Positions 1-12,200 of a DNA stretch of 64,000 bases are shown in pieces. The notes beneath the pieces were generated by a model. That model searched no databases and was not told the DNA's origin. It worked only from the letters and a program-made list of their open reading frames with translations. The position numbers and the translations under genes are program-made. Position 1 is the stretch's first letter; each line of letters opens with the position of its first letter. Source of the DNA: Lepas anatifera (taxonomy: Eukaryota; Arthropoda; Thecostraca; Lepadidae); the NCBI GenBank assembly GCA_034440635.1, contig JAOTON010001583.1, positions 682,001-746,000 of the forward strand, read 5' to 3'.

Positions 1-2055
1 TTTCTGTCGGAGGTCGGAGATTTCTGTCGGATAAACGTATTTATTGTGCCTAGATTGGCGTCCGTCGGTCTGTCATCTTGTAGGTCTTCTTCGAATGGTG
101 TGAAATATAGGGCATTCTCTCTAAAAAAAACCACAAACAGCATAGTTCTGCAATTGTCAGAGGAATATAAAAATATATGTACGTGCTTCATTCGTACAAC
201 ACGCAGCTATTTGACCAACCTACAAAGGAAACGGGTGAAGCGGGGTCAAAAGTTTCGGATGACTAAGTCAAATGTGTTCGAAGTGTCTACCTCTCACTTG
301 TAGGGATGGGTTAGGAGAAGGGTAGGGCGAATTCAGATGTTAGAGTGAAAGTTAACGCTAAAAATTTCCAAAAATGTGTCACCCTCAAATTTTGTTTCTA
401 TCTTGAACATTCAAAATAGAGGTTATCGTTGTAGAAGCTCCTATAGAGGTCACGGAAGGCTACTGAAAGCTTAACAAGGCCACGCAGGTAACTAAACGCT
501 AAAAAGGTAAAGCAAGTTTTAAGTCACCTGATGCTTCTTTATTCACACAAAGTCCCCCTCCCTCTTTCCAGCGCTCACGCCAACTCAGCATGCCTCACAT
601 TCAAGCTGCATGTGAGCTTATTTGCCCAAAATGTGTTGAAATTGGGGTTCAGTTAGAGTCAACCGTCCTCATGAAGAGTTTGTGATAAATACAGCTCAGA
701 TATTCTTGGCTCTGTAAGCTAAGTTTCTAAATCTGACTTTATGAGACTGTGCTAAAAAAGTATATCACAAACGCAAGTCTTAAGCCACTTAATTTTTTCC
801 TATTCAGTTGAGCCGAGTAGCCAGAGCTCACTCATTCTGAGTGAATTGCGCTTGCACTGTGCTTAACTCCACTCTTGATGCAAGTTTGCAGTGGAGCGAG
901 GACGAGGGATTTGTATGAATAAGGAAGCTATCTCCGCTTGAAAGAATCTGCACACCTTTTCGAAACAAAAAGTACAAACGGAGGAAAAGCGCAGTGTTTA
1001 AAACTCAGAAGAGCACATTTCTAGTACTCAACAAGACACTCTGTTTTTGTTGAAGCACTTTTGTTTAGCAGACGGATTCCGCGTGAGTGGCATTGTGTCT
1101 TTAGTGAAAGACACAATGGCCCTTGCTCAACGAGGAACGGAGTCCAAAGCATGTTCCCACTTTGCATGCCGTAAACTCCCTGAGGAATGTATGGATGGAG
1201 GGATATGTACCATATCTACATCTGTTTACCTTCTTTACCTATCTATGTACGTACATACCTGCTTAACTAATGAACGCTCACGGTTCCGGCGGGCAATGGA
1301 ACGGCGCGAGAAATCTACAAAGGGGAAGGTTAAGTGACTTAACCATCACCCTCTTCTGATCTAACCAGCCATGCGAGTTCGGGCAACGCTACCGTGATGA
1401 CTCGCCGAAAGACTCTGACTCTGACTCTGGGAGAACAGGTCGTCTGCAGCAGCAGTGGATAGTCCGAATTTAGGGGAGGGGATACCTTGAAATTTTCAAG
1501 TCGTTCCTTTCCAGACAATGCTATTGGGCTAGTGTTCGAATTCCTCATTTAAAGGAGAATGGCACGGTGCCTCAGTTCCCCCTCCCATGCCCAGTTTCGC
1601 CACTTTGGGTTACCTGTGCCGAGATCATAAGTGTTGCCACCGGCAAAAAAGTGAGGGGGCCATTCAAACTTCAACCTGATGCTGACAAAAAACTTTCAAC
1701 ATCAGTACCAAAAACTGTTCGAATTTGGGCTCCTCGTTGCCTTCCGCAGCGGCTGGATATAAGAATGTCCGGCCTTCTCTTATTTTGACTGAGATCAGGA
1801 AATTTTTGGCCAAAAAGTGGGGGCCTGGCCCCCCTGGCGGCCCCCTGGCCCCCTTTTCCGACGCGTATGGCCGAGATCATATCCTTTGTTCCCTCTTGGG
1901 TCCACCTCTTCTCTAGCAAATAAGCACTGGCTTTTAGCTCATTGGATATGTACATATTTTGAGCACGGATAGCTGCCGTTACGAGGATCTGTCCACACTC
2001 AGGGGGCAGTGTCCCCTGAGCGTCGGCGAGATGGAGAGATACCGCGTTGACTCAC
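1..2055. other. No gene recognised
   Basis: I see no convincing gene here. The longest open frames are under 100 codons, have no recognisable domain and no codon pattern of note. A GC-rich patch near 1810-1860 alternates GGGGGCC and GGCCCCC blocks and is self-complementary, probably a remnant of a repeat. A short CTCTGA repeat lies near 1410-1425. The stretch contributes no identifiable function. Confidence 0.5.
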
Positions 2056-2260
2056 CTTGTGCGCATGTGGCCTGGTCGACAGGAAGGCAGGTCAGGCTGA
2101 CCGAGTCAAACAGGAGCTGGTCGGGGCACTGTTGCACCTCCCCTCCAGCCAGGTACTGACGGCAGCTGCTGGGGTCAGGCTCAGCAGTTGACTCCGGCAC
2201 ACCCTGACTCAGTGCACCGGACAGTGCAAGCAGCACCGTTACGGGAAGCAGCGTCCTCAT
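2056..2260 (-). CDS. Peritrophin-like secreted protein, first coding exon (partial gene)
   Basis: The frame opens with MRTLLPVTVLLALSGALSQG, a clear signal peptide with cleavage likely near residue 19, so the product is probably secreted. Residues 33-66 resemble a chitin-binding type-2 (CBM14/peritrophin-A) domain: Cys, QY, a Cys-Pro-x3-Leu-Phe-Asp block, then two further Cys. The family Cys that normally follows the aromatic pair (YxC) is replaced here (QYLAGG), so one disulfide partner is missing or this is a diverged copy. The exon ends at a good donor on the minus strand (ACAAG then GTGAGT, at 2056/2055) in phase 1. Later exons would lie below 2055 on the minus strand; I did not recognise any. 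Typical family members bind chitin in cuticle or peritrophic matrix; that role is inferred from family. Signal peptide and donor are strong, domain identity is moderate. Confidence 0.6.
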
Positions 2261-2520
2261 CGTCCACCTAACTCCACTGTCACCTTAGGACTGTCTCTAG
2301 ACGCACTGGCTCAATGAACGGAGACCCCGCTCACGCTCCACACTCAACAGCTGTATAGCTACTACTGCTCCACAACACGCAAGCATCTAATCTACTGAGC
2401 GAAACGGCCCGGAAATAGCTTGCGTCAGTTCCCGCCGGACTGTTCCAGCAGTGCGAGTGTTACTCACAGACCCCACTGCGCCGCGCACGACGAGGAGAGA
2501 CCGCGGCACAGTCGCCGTCG

Positions 2521-2560
2521 TGACGTCACAGATAGCCACCGGCACCAATGTATGACGTCA
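2521..2560. promoter_or_regulatory. Two perfect CRE palindromes upstream of the peritrophin-like exon
   Basis: TGACGTCA occurs at 2521-2528 and again at 2553-2560, 32 bp start to start, which is about three helical turns. They lie roughly 260-300 bp upstream of the minus-strand ATG at 2260. TGACGTCA is the canonical CREB/ATF site. The surrounding DNA is GC-rich compared with the rest of the window and free of recognised repeats. Function is inferred from position only. Confidence 0.45.
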
Positions 2561-2699
2561 TGTCTGGGATGGCCCACGCCTCAGCAGTCACTGGCCCGGC
2601 GTCAGCGGATGGAGACGCCACTTTCCAGGTCTAAATAGATAGCGCAGTCCGGTCGGCCAGCATTAAACACACTGAAATCGTCACCAATTTCTAGGCTTA

Positions 2700-2835
2700 A
2701 TCGCCACATGAGCTGCCAAGATCATATCGCATCGTCAATTCTTTCCCTATCAGAAGGGCTTCTAGGGAAACGAGATTTTCCTTGTTCCGGGAATTTGCTG
2801 GAGCCGCCTGGATCTGGTTACATTCGGGGCACGAT
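2700..2835 (-). repeat. Degenerate tRNA-type SINE copy (family S)
   Basis: This is a decayed minus-strand copy of the SINE best preserved at 25093-25271. It shares the order AGCTGCCAAG, then CCCTATCAGAAGGG, TTCTAGGGAAACGAGATTTTCC and the GGGAATTTGCTGGAGCC stretch, each with several substitutions. No box A can be recognised at its outer end. Confidence 0.35.
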
Positions 2836-3145
2836 TCGGGTTCGTTCAGCCACACCAGCTGCCCACAGTGACAGTGGCTGGTATGTTCGGAATGGCCAGA
2901 GAGGGCGATCACTGTCACAGTCACCCTAAACCAGTGGCGGCGATTTTGGAAAATGATTGGGGCTGCCCATATTTGAAACGATCTTAGCACTCGGTCTTAC
3001 GGGGGGTTATTGCAGCTCCCCCTTCCCACCGTAATTTTATTCCAGGAGTACAAAAACGTCGTTCAGGGTACAGTCTTGAAGGTCTGTGTAGGCTATGACA
3101 AATATTTTTGCACGCGTTGTGTAAAAACTGGTATGTCCTCGGCTT
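2836..3145. other. No gene recognised
   Basis: Mixed-composition spacer between a SINE remnant and the first family A element. It contains a repeated CACAGTGACAGTGGCTG / CACTGTCACAGTCACC pattern at 2867-2925, otherwise nothing identifiable. Confidence 0.4.
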
Positions 3146-4171
3146 TTAACCCGGGCCCCACCGGGGATCTGGCGCCACCTTCGCCCCATCGGGGGCCATC
3201 GATGGCCCCCTCTAACTCCGAAAATATGGAGGTTAGCGCAAATCTGCGAAGTGCATTAGAAAGCTCGCGTAAATTCAGTAGGAAATTACTTGGCATGTTT
3301 AAGCTCTCAGGTCAATGGTTTGACCTCCAGAGGTCAAGTTAGGTCACGATAGGCTATTTTCACTCAAATATGCAGTCCTTAAGAAAACTAGGCATAACTC
3401 TTATATCATTAGAGCTATTGAGATTTGGTAAAGAACATTTGGTAGGAAATTGGCAGACCTTTTTTCGCTATGCGGAACGTAATGACCTTCCGCCAGTGGT
3501 TTGACCTCCAGAGGTCACCTCATGACCTAATATGACCTGAGGTCACGAAAGGTTAGAAAGTGACCTTGCCGTATATCAAATGAAAACCCATGACAAGACA
3601 AACACGATGGTGTTTGACTCATTGCTCTAGCTTAATTAGGTAAAAAGTTATTGTCAAAATACTGTTTTTGAACCCTGGTGACCTTGGATGACCTTGGAAA
3701 TGTCAAAGGGAAAATATGGCTCCTGGGATTCGTGAAGGGGTGTCCAAGAACGCTTTACTGAGCAATGTGAGCGTTTGCAATTGTTGTTGTGACTTTTAGA
3801 TCATAAGACAGGGATTCGCCATGCTTTTCAATGGGAGAGGTCGCCTCGTGACCTGACCTCAGGTCACGAAATCGAAAAATCCCGGATATACAGCTTGTAG
3901 ACCCTGGAAGGTTCATAAAGTGTAGGAAGTTTTAAATCGATCGACTAAGAAATGTAGCTCTTATAGAGCTCAAAATTTGATGTGAGGTGACCTTGGTTGA
4001 TCTCGCCTGGTGACCTGACCTTGGGTGACCCGGGCAAAAATTTCAGGGATGGTGTGAAATTTATGGGGGAGAGATAGAGCTCTTAACTGCGGCGCTGCGT
4101 CTCGTCGTTTTTCTACTATCCTGAAAATACCTTAGGGGGCCATCGATGGCCCCCGGTGGGGCGAGGGTTAA
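3146..4171 (+). repeat. TTAA-bounded MITE, family A copy 1
   Basis: The element begins TTAACCCGGGCCCCACC and ends GGTGGGGCGAGGGTTAA, giving TTAA at both edges (3146-3149 and 4168-4171) and short G/C-rich inverted ends. The same structure of 1026-1033 bp recurs at 51297-52329 and, reversed, at 60340-61372. TTAA target duplication with CCC/GGG ends is the hallmark of piggyBac-type transposition. The interior has no long open frame but many AGGTCA or TGACCT hexamers, including paired GACCTC-CAGAGGTC sites. A subterminal GGCCATCGATGGCC palindrome is present at both ends. Confidence 0.8.
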
Positions 4172-4611
4172 TGTCATGAAGCCATGACTTCAGAACTGGA
4201 AGCACGGTTGAATCAATTAGGACGCCAGAATACGTTTTGGCGCGAATGCTGGAATATTTCGCAGGTGTTCTCTGTTCTTCTTCGTGAATTGGCCCCGAGT
4301 GTTTACCCTTGAACTTCCAGGACCACCTGTAACATATTTTGACTTTGTATAACCTTCGCTGAATTTTTTACCTTGCATAGCCTCCGGTAGACCCAAAGTG
4401 CATCAGGTCAGACCAGGTCAACGAGTTATGACTCCATAATTCGTGTTCTATTAGCGGTTTATGATAAAGGGCAGCGATAGCGGAAAAGCGGGTAGTGGTT
4501 TCGCAGTTTTGGAAAAGGAGCGCTGTAGCGGTGACGGTTTGTACTAGCCAAGGTAGCGGAGGTAGCCGTAGAAGTTTCAAACACTTGGTACCGGCGCCCA
4601 CCTGCACTGAG
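4172..4611. other. No gene recognised
   Basis: Spacer between the family A element and a family E repeat. No domain, promoter or RNA gene seen. Confidence 0.4.
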
Positions 4612-5575
4612 GCCAAAAAGGTCATAAAAGTTCTAACCTCATAAAAGTGATCCTCGAAGGCTGGAACAAAATATTATGAGCCGGATCATGAGCAAATGCT
4701 GCAAAAGAACGGTGAGAGACAGGAGCATTCACGTGAAAATGGGTACAGGCGCCCAAGGATCCCAGCATGCCTCCACTCTTGAGGTCATAACTCCGTGACC
4801 TTGAAGGATAGGAACAATTTTTCTCGCAAAATGTGCACAACGAATGCCCCAGAGACTTTACAACATTTCAAGACTCTTACTTCAGAAGCTTGTTTTCAAT
4901 TCTTCAAAAACCTGCGAGGGGGTGCAACATTCCGCCTGTACGTGCAAGGGTTAACACACCCTATGGCGTTGACTAGTAATAAATGGGTTAAAAATTCCAC
5001 GGCTCCCCCTTAAATTTGGACGTTTCGCCGACACTGGCATTAATTATACCGTGGGTTACGACAGCACAGCTCCACAGTGACACCTAGTGTCATGTTTCGG
5101 AAGTAAAAAGTAGTATATTATGTGCGAAAGCCATATTCTTTATTGTTTTATCTAAAAGAGAATTGCCAAATGTAGAAATCCTATCACACGAATTTATAAA
5201 TTTCACTGTACTGCGGATCAAGGTCACCGTTAAAAAAATAGGTCACGAGGTCATGAGGTCAAATTTGCAGAAATATGAAAATCAAAGATATCCAAATCAA
5301 AATCTGCTAAATGATGAACAAAAACGTAAAATATCGTTACGATCATAAAAAGTGGCAGAACTATAGGCTTTCAAAACAATGCTTACATGGTGACCCCCCG
5401 AAAAATACCGGAGGCTATATCTGTCTTACCAAATTTTCAAATAATTTTTGACGCCATGGTTAGATTCTGAACCTTTGAAACCCCCTTAGCACCAATTTTG
5501 GAGAGAATCAAAAATAGAAGGGTTTTATTTTACGATATTTTTTGTCGATTTATGGTAGAATGACCCATTTGTATT
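4612..5575. repeat. Dispersed repeat, family E copy 1
   Basis: About 960 bp that reappears in inverse orientation at 54735-55693 and partly in the same orientation at 57878-58365. Shared landmarks include ACAGTGACACCTAGTGT, GGTCACGAGGTCATGAGGTC, the CCTATGGCGTTGACTAG stretch and a terminal GGTAGAATGACCCA. Ends were placed by where the two copies stop matching, so they are uncertain by tens of bases. AGGTCA-type hexamers are frequent, as in the TTAA elements, but I could not define terminal inverted repeats. Confidence 0.6.
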
Positions 5576-7041
5576 TGACGGAAATTAGCTCGAGGATAGG
5601 TAAAGGTAGAAAAAGAATGAGATTAGATAGGTACGTTAGAAATTAAAACCATTGTTCATACGGTCCCTTCTTTCTGTATGGGTGTCCTCACGATGTAAAG
5701 AGTGTGAGCACATTTCACTACATCGTGATGTTGTGATGAATTTTTGACAACTTAAGTGTAGATATACCTCCGGTGAGAAGCTGTGGCAAACTGGAAAAAG
5801 TTATTTGCTTTCATTCACTTCGACTAGGGACTTCATCGTCGGAAATATGGTTTAGATAATAAGGAAAATGTTCCTTTTGAACTTTAACTGTGGTAAAATC
5901 TTTGTGGCATATATCAAAAACTTTGCACCACTGGCGATTCCAAAGAAGGGCCAAAAGGGTCGTGGTCCCCTCTAAAGCCTAAAATAGTGTATTTTGCTCG
6001 CCCAAAAGGACCAAGTTTTAGCCGTCATGTTTTCGCGATTTTTCCTCAATATAACCATCTCTCAAACGTTGGTTTGGCCCCTTCCAAATGCTGCTAATGG
6101 ATCCACCAATGCCTTGCACTGGTCTATAGTAGCATTGCATAAAGATAAGCAAATAGAAATATAGCAAAAGTTTTGCGCTGCCCTGTTGCCGACTGAACAT
6201 AAGCAAAAGTGGACACAGGTTTCTATCGCTGTGAAGGCTCCTTATCACCCCATTCAAATTCTAAAAATAGGTGATGATGATTTGTATTTTATTTTATTTA
6301 TTATATCTTATTAGGGCCACTACCAACACGCACATTTTCCCGAGTACATGAACAATTGTCTTGGTGTCTTGGGATAATCTCCACCGGGCCAGATCGGACA
6401 TGGTCATGAAATTATTGGAAAATTGAATATCTGGTAGATATATGCAAAAGGTTAGATTCAAGTAAGTATACCCAAGGGCGACAATTCCCTGAAGAGATTG
6501 CGGGTGCCCAACTTTGCAAGTGCTCATAACTACTATGTAAAATTTTGAATGGTGACATAGCGCTGCTACTGCAGACTTGCTGGACTATGAATTAGTAACA
6601 TTATTCAAAGTGGTTTACGAAAACACGACAATTTTAATGATGTTTAAGCATTTCATTCACGTTTCACTTAGGGCGTCCGGGCACCGCAAATGAGATGGAA
6701 GTCCACATCCTTGAGAAGGTAAGCACAGTTTATATTTTCGAATTTCAGCTCATTGCTTCCTGGTTATCATTGTTGATGCTCATTGCAATTTTTTAGATCG
6801 AGCGTAACAGTAGACGAACGTCAAACAAGGATTATCTAAAATGATGCAGTGATCGGGCTGAAGTTGTACGCCACTATCCCGGCGTAGATCGCTGGCAATA
6901 ATACTGAGTAAGGTCTTCCTGATCCACGATATTACCTTCCAACAGCGTTATAGTTCGTGGCATCATATGACCTCAGCAGTCGCTGGGCCCTAGAGCCCCA
7001 AGGAGCATAAAGGATAACCTAATTTATAAAGGGTTCAAAGG
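5576..7041. other. No gene recognised; contains one dispersed repeat
   Basis: AT-rich non-coding DNA. Apart from the repeat at 5935-6075 listed separately, nothing is identifiable; the open frames on the minus strand near 6018-6527 have no known domain. Confidence 0.4.
5935..6075 (+). repeat. Dispersed repeat also found at 41655-41822
   Basis: Both copies read, in the same orientation, AAGCCTAAAATAGTGT, AAAGGACCA-ATTTTAGCCGT, ATGTTTTCGC, TTTTGCTCAAT or its variant, and ACGTTGGTTTGG or AATGTTGGTTTGG. The second copy has a small extra segment. No coding capacity or defined ends. Confidence 0.5.
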
Positions 7042-7824
7042 TTAACCCGGAACCGCGCGGGGTCTTTTCATACACACCACCGCCTGGGGGTCTGATCTGA
7101 CCCCCATACGATCTCGGGAACCGGAAATGTTACAGGAAAATTGAAACGGCTCTGGGAGTGCCTTACCGTCTGCTACTTTGAAGCCGAGTTTGAACCACAT
7201 CCGTTGACCCGTGACGTCACAGTTGGACAACATGCTTCAAATTTAGATATATTTAGAAAACTCGTGATCTATTTTATCTAGTACAAACAAAAACACCAAT
7301 GTGTTGGTCTTGAATCAATGATTCAAACATAGTGCAGCATGACCTTGTAAGGTCACATTTTAACCTTGCCCGTAGGTGAAGATCAGACGACTGAAGATCA
7401 GATGCCCGTAAGTGAAGATCAGATTAAAAATGACCCTTTATAACATTTTTCATCAAATTTGAATTCTTGGTTTAAACCCATTACTCTGATGTCAAATTTA
7501 AGACTGTATCTTGTTCCATTCAAAATTTGTAAACACAAACAATTCGAAAAATCGTGACATTTGATATCCTCTGGTGACCTTGTTATTGATGAGCCTGGTT
7601 TTGTCAACCTCATTTTAAAACAACATAATTGCATGACATGATATTAGAAATGACGTCATAACTTGTTGACCCGCCCTGACCTGATACCAATTTTGTATCA
7701 TAATTTGTCAAATTGGTCACCCTACAGGCCTGAAAAGCGACGCACGTGTCTTTTGGATCGGATTGGAATCATCTACGAAAAACCGGGAGGGGTCCGACTG
7801 GACCTCCAGGCGGTGAAGGGTTAA
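7042..7824 (+). repeat. TTAA-bounded MITE, family D copy 1
   Basis: Edges are TTAACCCGGAACCGC at 7042 and GCGGTGAAGGGTTAA ending at 7824. Subterminal CACCGCCTGGGGGTC near the left end and GACCTCCAGGCGGTG at the right end form the inverted repeat. A second copy lies at about 38283-39221 in the same orientation. Interior hexamers of the AGGTCA type are present but fewer than in families A to C. Confidence 0.7.
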
Positions 7825-7984
7825 GTAATTAAAAATGTTATGTACTACCAGTAAGACGCCTTTGATGGCGAAACTGAGCGGTCGCTTATGTTTCCAAAAG
7901 ACAAGTTAAAAGGAATGTGGCACCTTCATAACGTGATCTTAACTGAGATAGCCAAGTTGTAAGGCATGTCGGAAAACCCCGTAC

Positions 7985-8906
7985 TTAACACGCGCACTGG
8001 AGGGGGCCTCGGAGGCCCCCCACCTGTTTTCCAAGGTGGCCGGAGAACCGCTTGTAGCCGAAAACGACACGCGGCCACATTTAACAGAATTTAATAGCGC
8101 GTCGATTGGTGAAGACTTTTTGAAAATCTGCCGAACATTTTTTGACTTATAGGCTTTCAAAGTCAGACCTGCATTTTGAGATCGCCGTAAACGCGCGGTC
8201 GGACCAGTTAGCTTGCATTGAAGACCGAGTGGTGACGTCATAATGTCATATAATCGGGACTATATGTCAAGGTCACTTCACATGAAAGCCAAGTTCAAGG
8301 TCAAAGGTCACAGGTCAAGGTCATATCTGCACTTTCAAGGTCACTGACCACTGTGCGTCTGGCCAAATGACGTTACCCCGTCTGACATATATTATGCTAT
8401 GGCGTCATCAGTAGGGTACCCCAATACAAAGGTCAAGGTCAAAGGTCAAGGTCAAAGGTCATTGGGAAAATGCAATCCTCATTTCCCGCCAGACAGTGGC
8501 TACAGTGTTAGTCAAAGTGTAAGTAATAAGTAGTATACCATATGGTGACCTTAAAGGTCAATGACCTTGAATGATCTTGACCCAAAAGTTGTGGGGAAGC
8601 CTCTTTGAGATCTCTTCTCTATGAACCTTGTCCACCTTTAACTTATTCCCGCCATTTTCCTGCATAATCACAGCATTTACCAATCGATCCCAGCATGGTC
8701 AATATTTGACCTTTACGCCCTCGTTTGACCTTGAAGATATTGACCTAGGTCAATGAAAATTGGTCATCATGTAGATAACCATAGCCCCCACCCACCTACC
8801 AAGTGGCGTTTTTCTAACCCTCTTAGTTTTTGAGATCTTAGGGGGGCCTACCAGGTCCCCCTCCAGTGCGCGTTAGTGCCAGAACCCCTTCCAGTGCGGG
8901 TGTTAA
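7985..8906 (+). repeat. TTAA-bounded MITE, family C copy 1, nested in family H
   Basis: Starts TTAACACGCGCACTGGAGGG and ends CCAGTGCGGGTGTTAA. TTAA is duplicated exactly at the two edges, and the flanks rejoin as GTACTTAATATATAATTTG, which compares with GTACTCTATATATAATTTG in the uninterrupted H copy. The interior holds two dense AGGTCA arrays listed separately. Related copies are at 47749-48547 (reversed) and 17656-18135 (truncated). Confidence 0.8.
8298..8461 (+). promoter_or_regulatory. Two clusters of AGGTCA nuclear-receptor half-sites
   Basis: Perfect AGGTCA occurs at 8298, 8305, 8312 and 8318 (spacers 1, 1, 0) and again at 8430, 8436, 8443, 8449 and 8456 (spacers 0, 1, 0, 1). Direct repeats of AGGTCA spaced by 1 (DR1) are recognised by RXR/USP-type and HNF4-type receptors in animals. 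The clusters are inside a family C MITE, so they may be mobile-element sequence without regulatory effect. Confidence 0.45.
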
Positions 8907-9277
8907 TATATAATTTGTCCTGGAACTCGAGATTTCCGTAGAAAAAAGCTAAAACCTACCTGCAATGTACCCCTCATGTACCCTCGGCAGCAGGCCACAG
9001 TTGTCATGGCTGTTAGTGTGACGACATATGCTGACGTCACTATGAGCATCAGCCAGTCGAAGCTCTTGAAGCGTTTCGAGTATGGTAGTGGTTGCCAGAT
9101 CATGACATCACCCACAGGCAGATATTTATTTCTTTTCGTAGCGGAGTATTTTAAGAATCAAAATATTGAGCCTATCGTACATTTTTCAGAGAAATCATCA
9201 GTGGTTTCATTGTTTTCGGCTAAAAGTACACCTAATTACACTAAATTTGAGGATTTGACCAAGGTGCCACATTCCCT

Positions 9278-12200
9278 TTAACTGCTTCGGGACGAGGTAT
9301 TAAAATTCTACGAAAAACGTGTTTTTCATGTTTCAGCATGGGGAACTCTTGGAGTCAAATAAGGAAACCAAATTTCACTTTGGTATCTAGGCTAATACCT
9401 GCACAGAAAGCAATTTAATTTTTGGGTCGCACACGACCCATTCGTCCCGAAACGACGTTACGCGCTGCTGTAGATATATAGTTTGTGCGCACTGTACGGC
9501 CGATCAGTGTGTGCTTCTGACCCGTTCTTTCTCGATTTCTGGTCGAACCACATTCTAGTAAGGTACCAAAATGAAACATTATAACGACGGAAAGGTGACA
9601 TTATATTATTCTGCTCTGGGAACGCCAATGGCTTAGCGTTTCGATTACAAACAATTGGTAATATACATGGACGGGATAGACATCAATGAAGAACAACACA
9701 GACGAAGTTCGATTCATTTCCGAAGCAATAATGGCCAGGAATGTTTTGACAAATTACAAGCCAAAGAACACGTATTGGCTCATAACTTCGGTCTCTTTAT
9801 GCGGAAAATCGTGACGGAGTGTGCCGATGAAAACCCCACTAGGCAGACGCCGGTGGGCTGATGAAAAGCTCACTGGGCAGACGAGGGCGGGCTGATGAAA
9901 ACCTCACTGGGCAGATCCCATCATATCTCGGTGCTTGGCGTTGACACAGTTTCAATCCTGACTGAAGCAGAGGAACTGGTTGCAGGTGATGCACTTGACA
10001 GATGCCTTCCTATCCAACTTCTCCGTCCTATAGCACCAGTGGCATCTCCCGCGGGACCCATCATGACCACCTCGTGGAAAGGAACACTAATAGCGTTCCT
10101 GTTCTTGGGAGTGGAAGGGGCGTAGGAGCGGGATGAGAATGTCCCGATGAGGGCAAGGGCGAGCTGGTGCTTGAAGTCGATTAGTGTCTTTGGGCGATGA
10201 GGTCCAGCATCTACTCGAGGGTCATCTCTCTTGGCTCCTTCTCTCTCGCTGGCTAAAGCCTCCTGTACAATGAACACATTGACAACGGCCACGTCAAGGT
10301 AGTCGTACGCCGGCTTCACGTAGTATTTCAGAGGATCCTTTCGATCAAAGCCCTAGGACTTAGTTTTCTTATCCATTGGATCAGTACCCTTCATGCCCTT
10401 ATTGTAGGTGATAACCATTTCGGGGTAAGGCATAGTGACCTTTTGTTGGTGGCTCTTTTGACGTCGCTTGGTTGTCGTCATCCCGTTCCCGTCGATTTAG
10501 GATAGGAGATGGACGGGGCGGTTGTCACACCACTCTACAGAAAACACGACGTCGCTGTGGCGGAATTCGACATCTCCCTGCTTCATCTGCCTGTTTGGCT
10601 TGAAGTCCTTAGGCATGCCCTGACGATTCGTTCGCACTGTGCGACAGGCGTAGATCCCTCGCAGCTTGAGCTTTCGCAGAATAGAATGGGACGTGTAGAA
10701 GTTGTCCGTGTACAGCCTGATAGTCTGGCCATCGATCTACTCAGTTAGCTGAAGGACAACCCCCTCGGTCAGGCCAACCTCCACCTGGTTCTTCTTTCCC
10801 GTGTAGGTGTCAAACTCAAAGACGTACCCCGTCTCAGTGCTATTTTTACAGAAGTGTTTGAATGCACGAGTGATGGGCTTGTCCTTCATATATTGCGTCA
10901 TTAGGCTTTGACCCTGGAACTTGACCATGTGCTCGTCTACGGCCTGGTGGGAAGTGGGCGACATTGCGGCTTGGAAAGCCGGATTGAAGTGGACGATGAC
11001 GGTCGGATTTTCTATGCCCGATCATGGTTGGGATCAGAGCGGTCAGGTGCCTGCTGGTTGTTGTGCGAAATGAAGGGCTGTTCGAAGCTGGAAGAACCTA
11101 TCCCTGGACATGACGTTGGAAACCAGAGGAACACTTAACATCAGGATTTGCATTCCAATACATTTTATACTTGCAGGATGTGGTAGGACATGACAAAAAT
11201 TATGCCAAAAATGCTCACATCTCTTCCGTGCTTGTGTCGAAGGGCTTCCCACTTTGTCCCATATAAAGCCTCGACTGTGGGATGATGATCTCTTCAAGCA
11301 GGGGGTCAAACTGACAGACCTGATTGAAAATATTCAACGGTTCTGGAAAGTTGTCTCCAAAGTCAACCATGACTTTCCCAAGTCCAGAAACTGGATCCGG
11401 AATGACGACAGCAGGGCATCTCTTCGACCACCTCCGTGTCCTTAAGGTCTCTATCTCCCTAGTTTCGACCTCGCTGACAGGGGCATCTGGATTGTCGATA
11501 ACCACTTCAACAAGACCACCATTCTCTTCAGCAGCATCAAGGAGCACCATGTCCTCGTCATCGACGCCCAGAAGAGCCTCATCGTTAGATTCGTCAGCGT
11601 CCAGCATCTGGAGTCTTTCTTGCTGAGACACCTGGAAACGTCGGCTTCGTTTCCCCGGCATCTTACAGGCAAAATTTTTACGAGTATGTAACCTTCAAAA
11701 ACCGTTGGCAGCCGTCCGTACGCCGCTGCATCCCTCTTCATACTGTTCCGCTCTCCCGCCAGATTTTCTACCAGTTACCACACTGCCGCCTAAATATGCC
11801 ATCATAAAGGTATTCTCATGGTATCTCTGCCGCTATTCGCTACCCGCCCACTGTGGCGCACGTGCACTGTCAGCTTACAGACTACCGTCGCAATACTCAA
11901 TACATGCAACAACATGCGCAGATCTCGTAGCTTGAGGACGAATGGGTCGCTGGTGACCCACTAATTCAACTCACGCTGAGGAGCAGTACTATAATCTGAG
12001 ATGCTGCCACTGTTGTGTGGTATAAAGTAAAGGTCATGATACTACTATCATTAACATTTCAAGACATTCCTGCAAAAAAACAAGCTGTGAGAGAGGACTG
12101 AATTTTCAGCTATCCCTGTCTAGTCGATAGGAATGCTCCATTTTCATCATGGGGTCCCTGCTGTCACGTATACCATTTCAACTGATCGAAAACGGAACTG

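Larger units (their letters stand above)
7906..9281 (+). repeat. TTAA-bounded MITE, family H copy 1, interrupted by a family C element
   Basis: Left end TTAAAAGGAATGTGGCACC and right end GGTGCCACATTCCCTTTAA are near-perfect inverted repeats with TTAA at each edge. The element is split by a family C insertion at 7985-8906; without that insertion it is about 460 bp, matching the uninterrupted copy at 49324-49796. Its right TTAA (9278-9281) is also the left TTAA of the piggyBac transposon that follows. Open frames in it are not conserved in the second copy. Confidence 0.75.

Noticed and set aside
8976..9281. 101-codon frame on the plus strand
   Set aside because: Lies in the right part of family H; the second copy at 49324-49796 has frame breaks there.
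9895..11138. Plus-strand frames at 9895, 10509 and 10908
   Set aside because: Antisense shadows of the piggyBac transposase.
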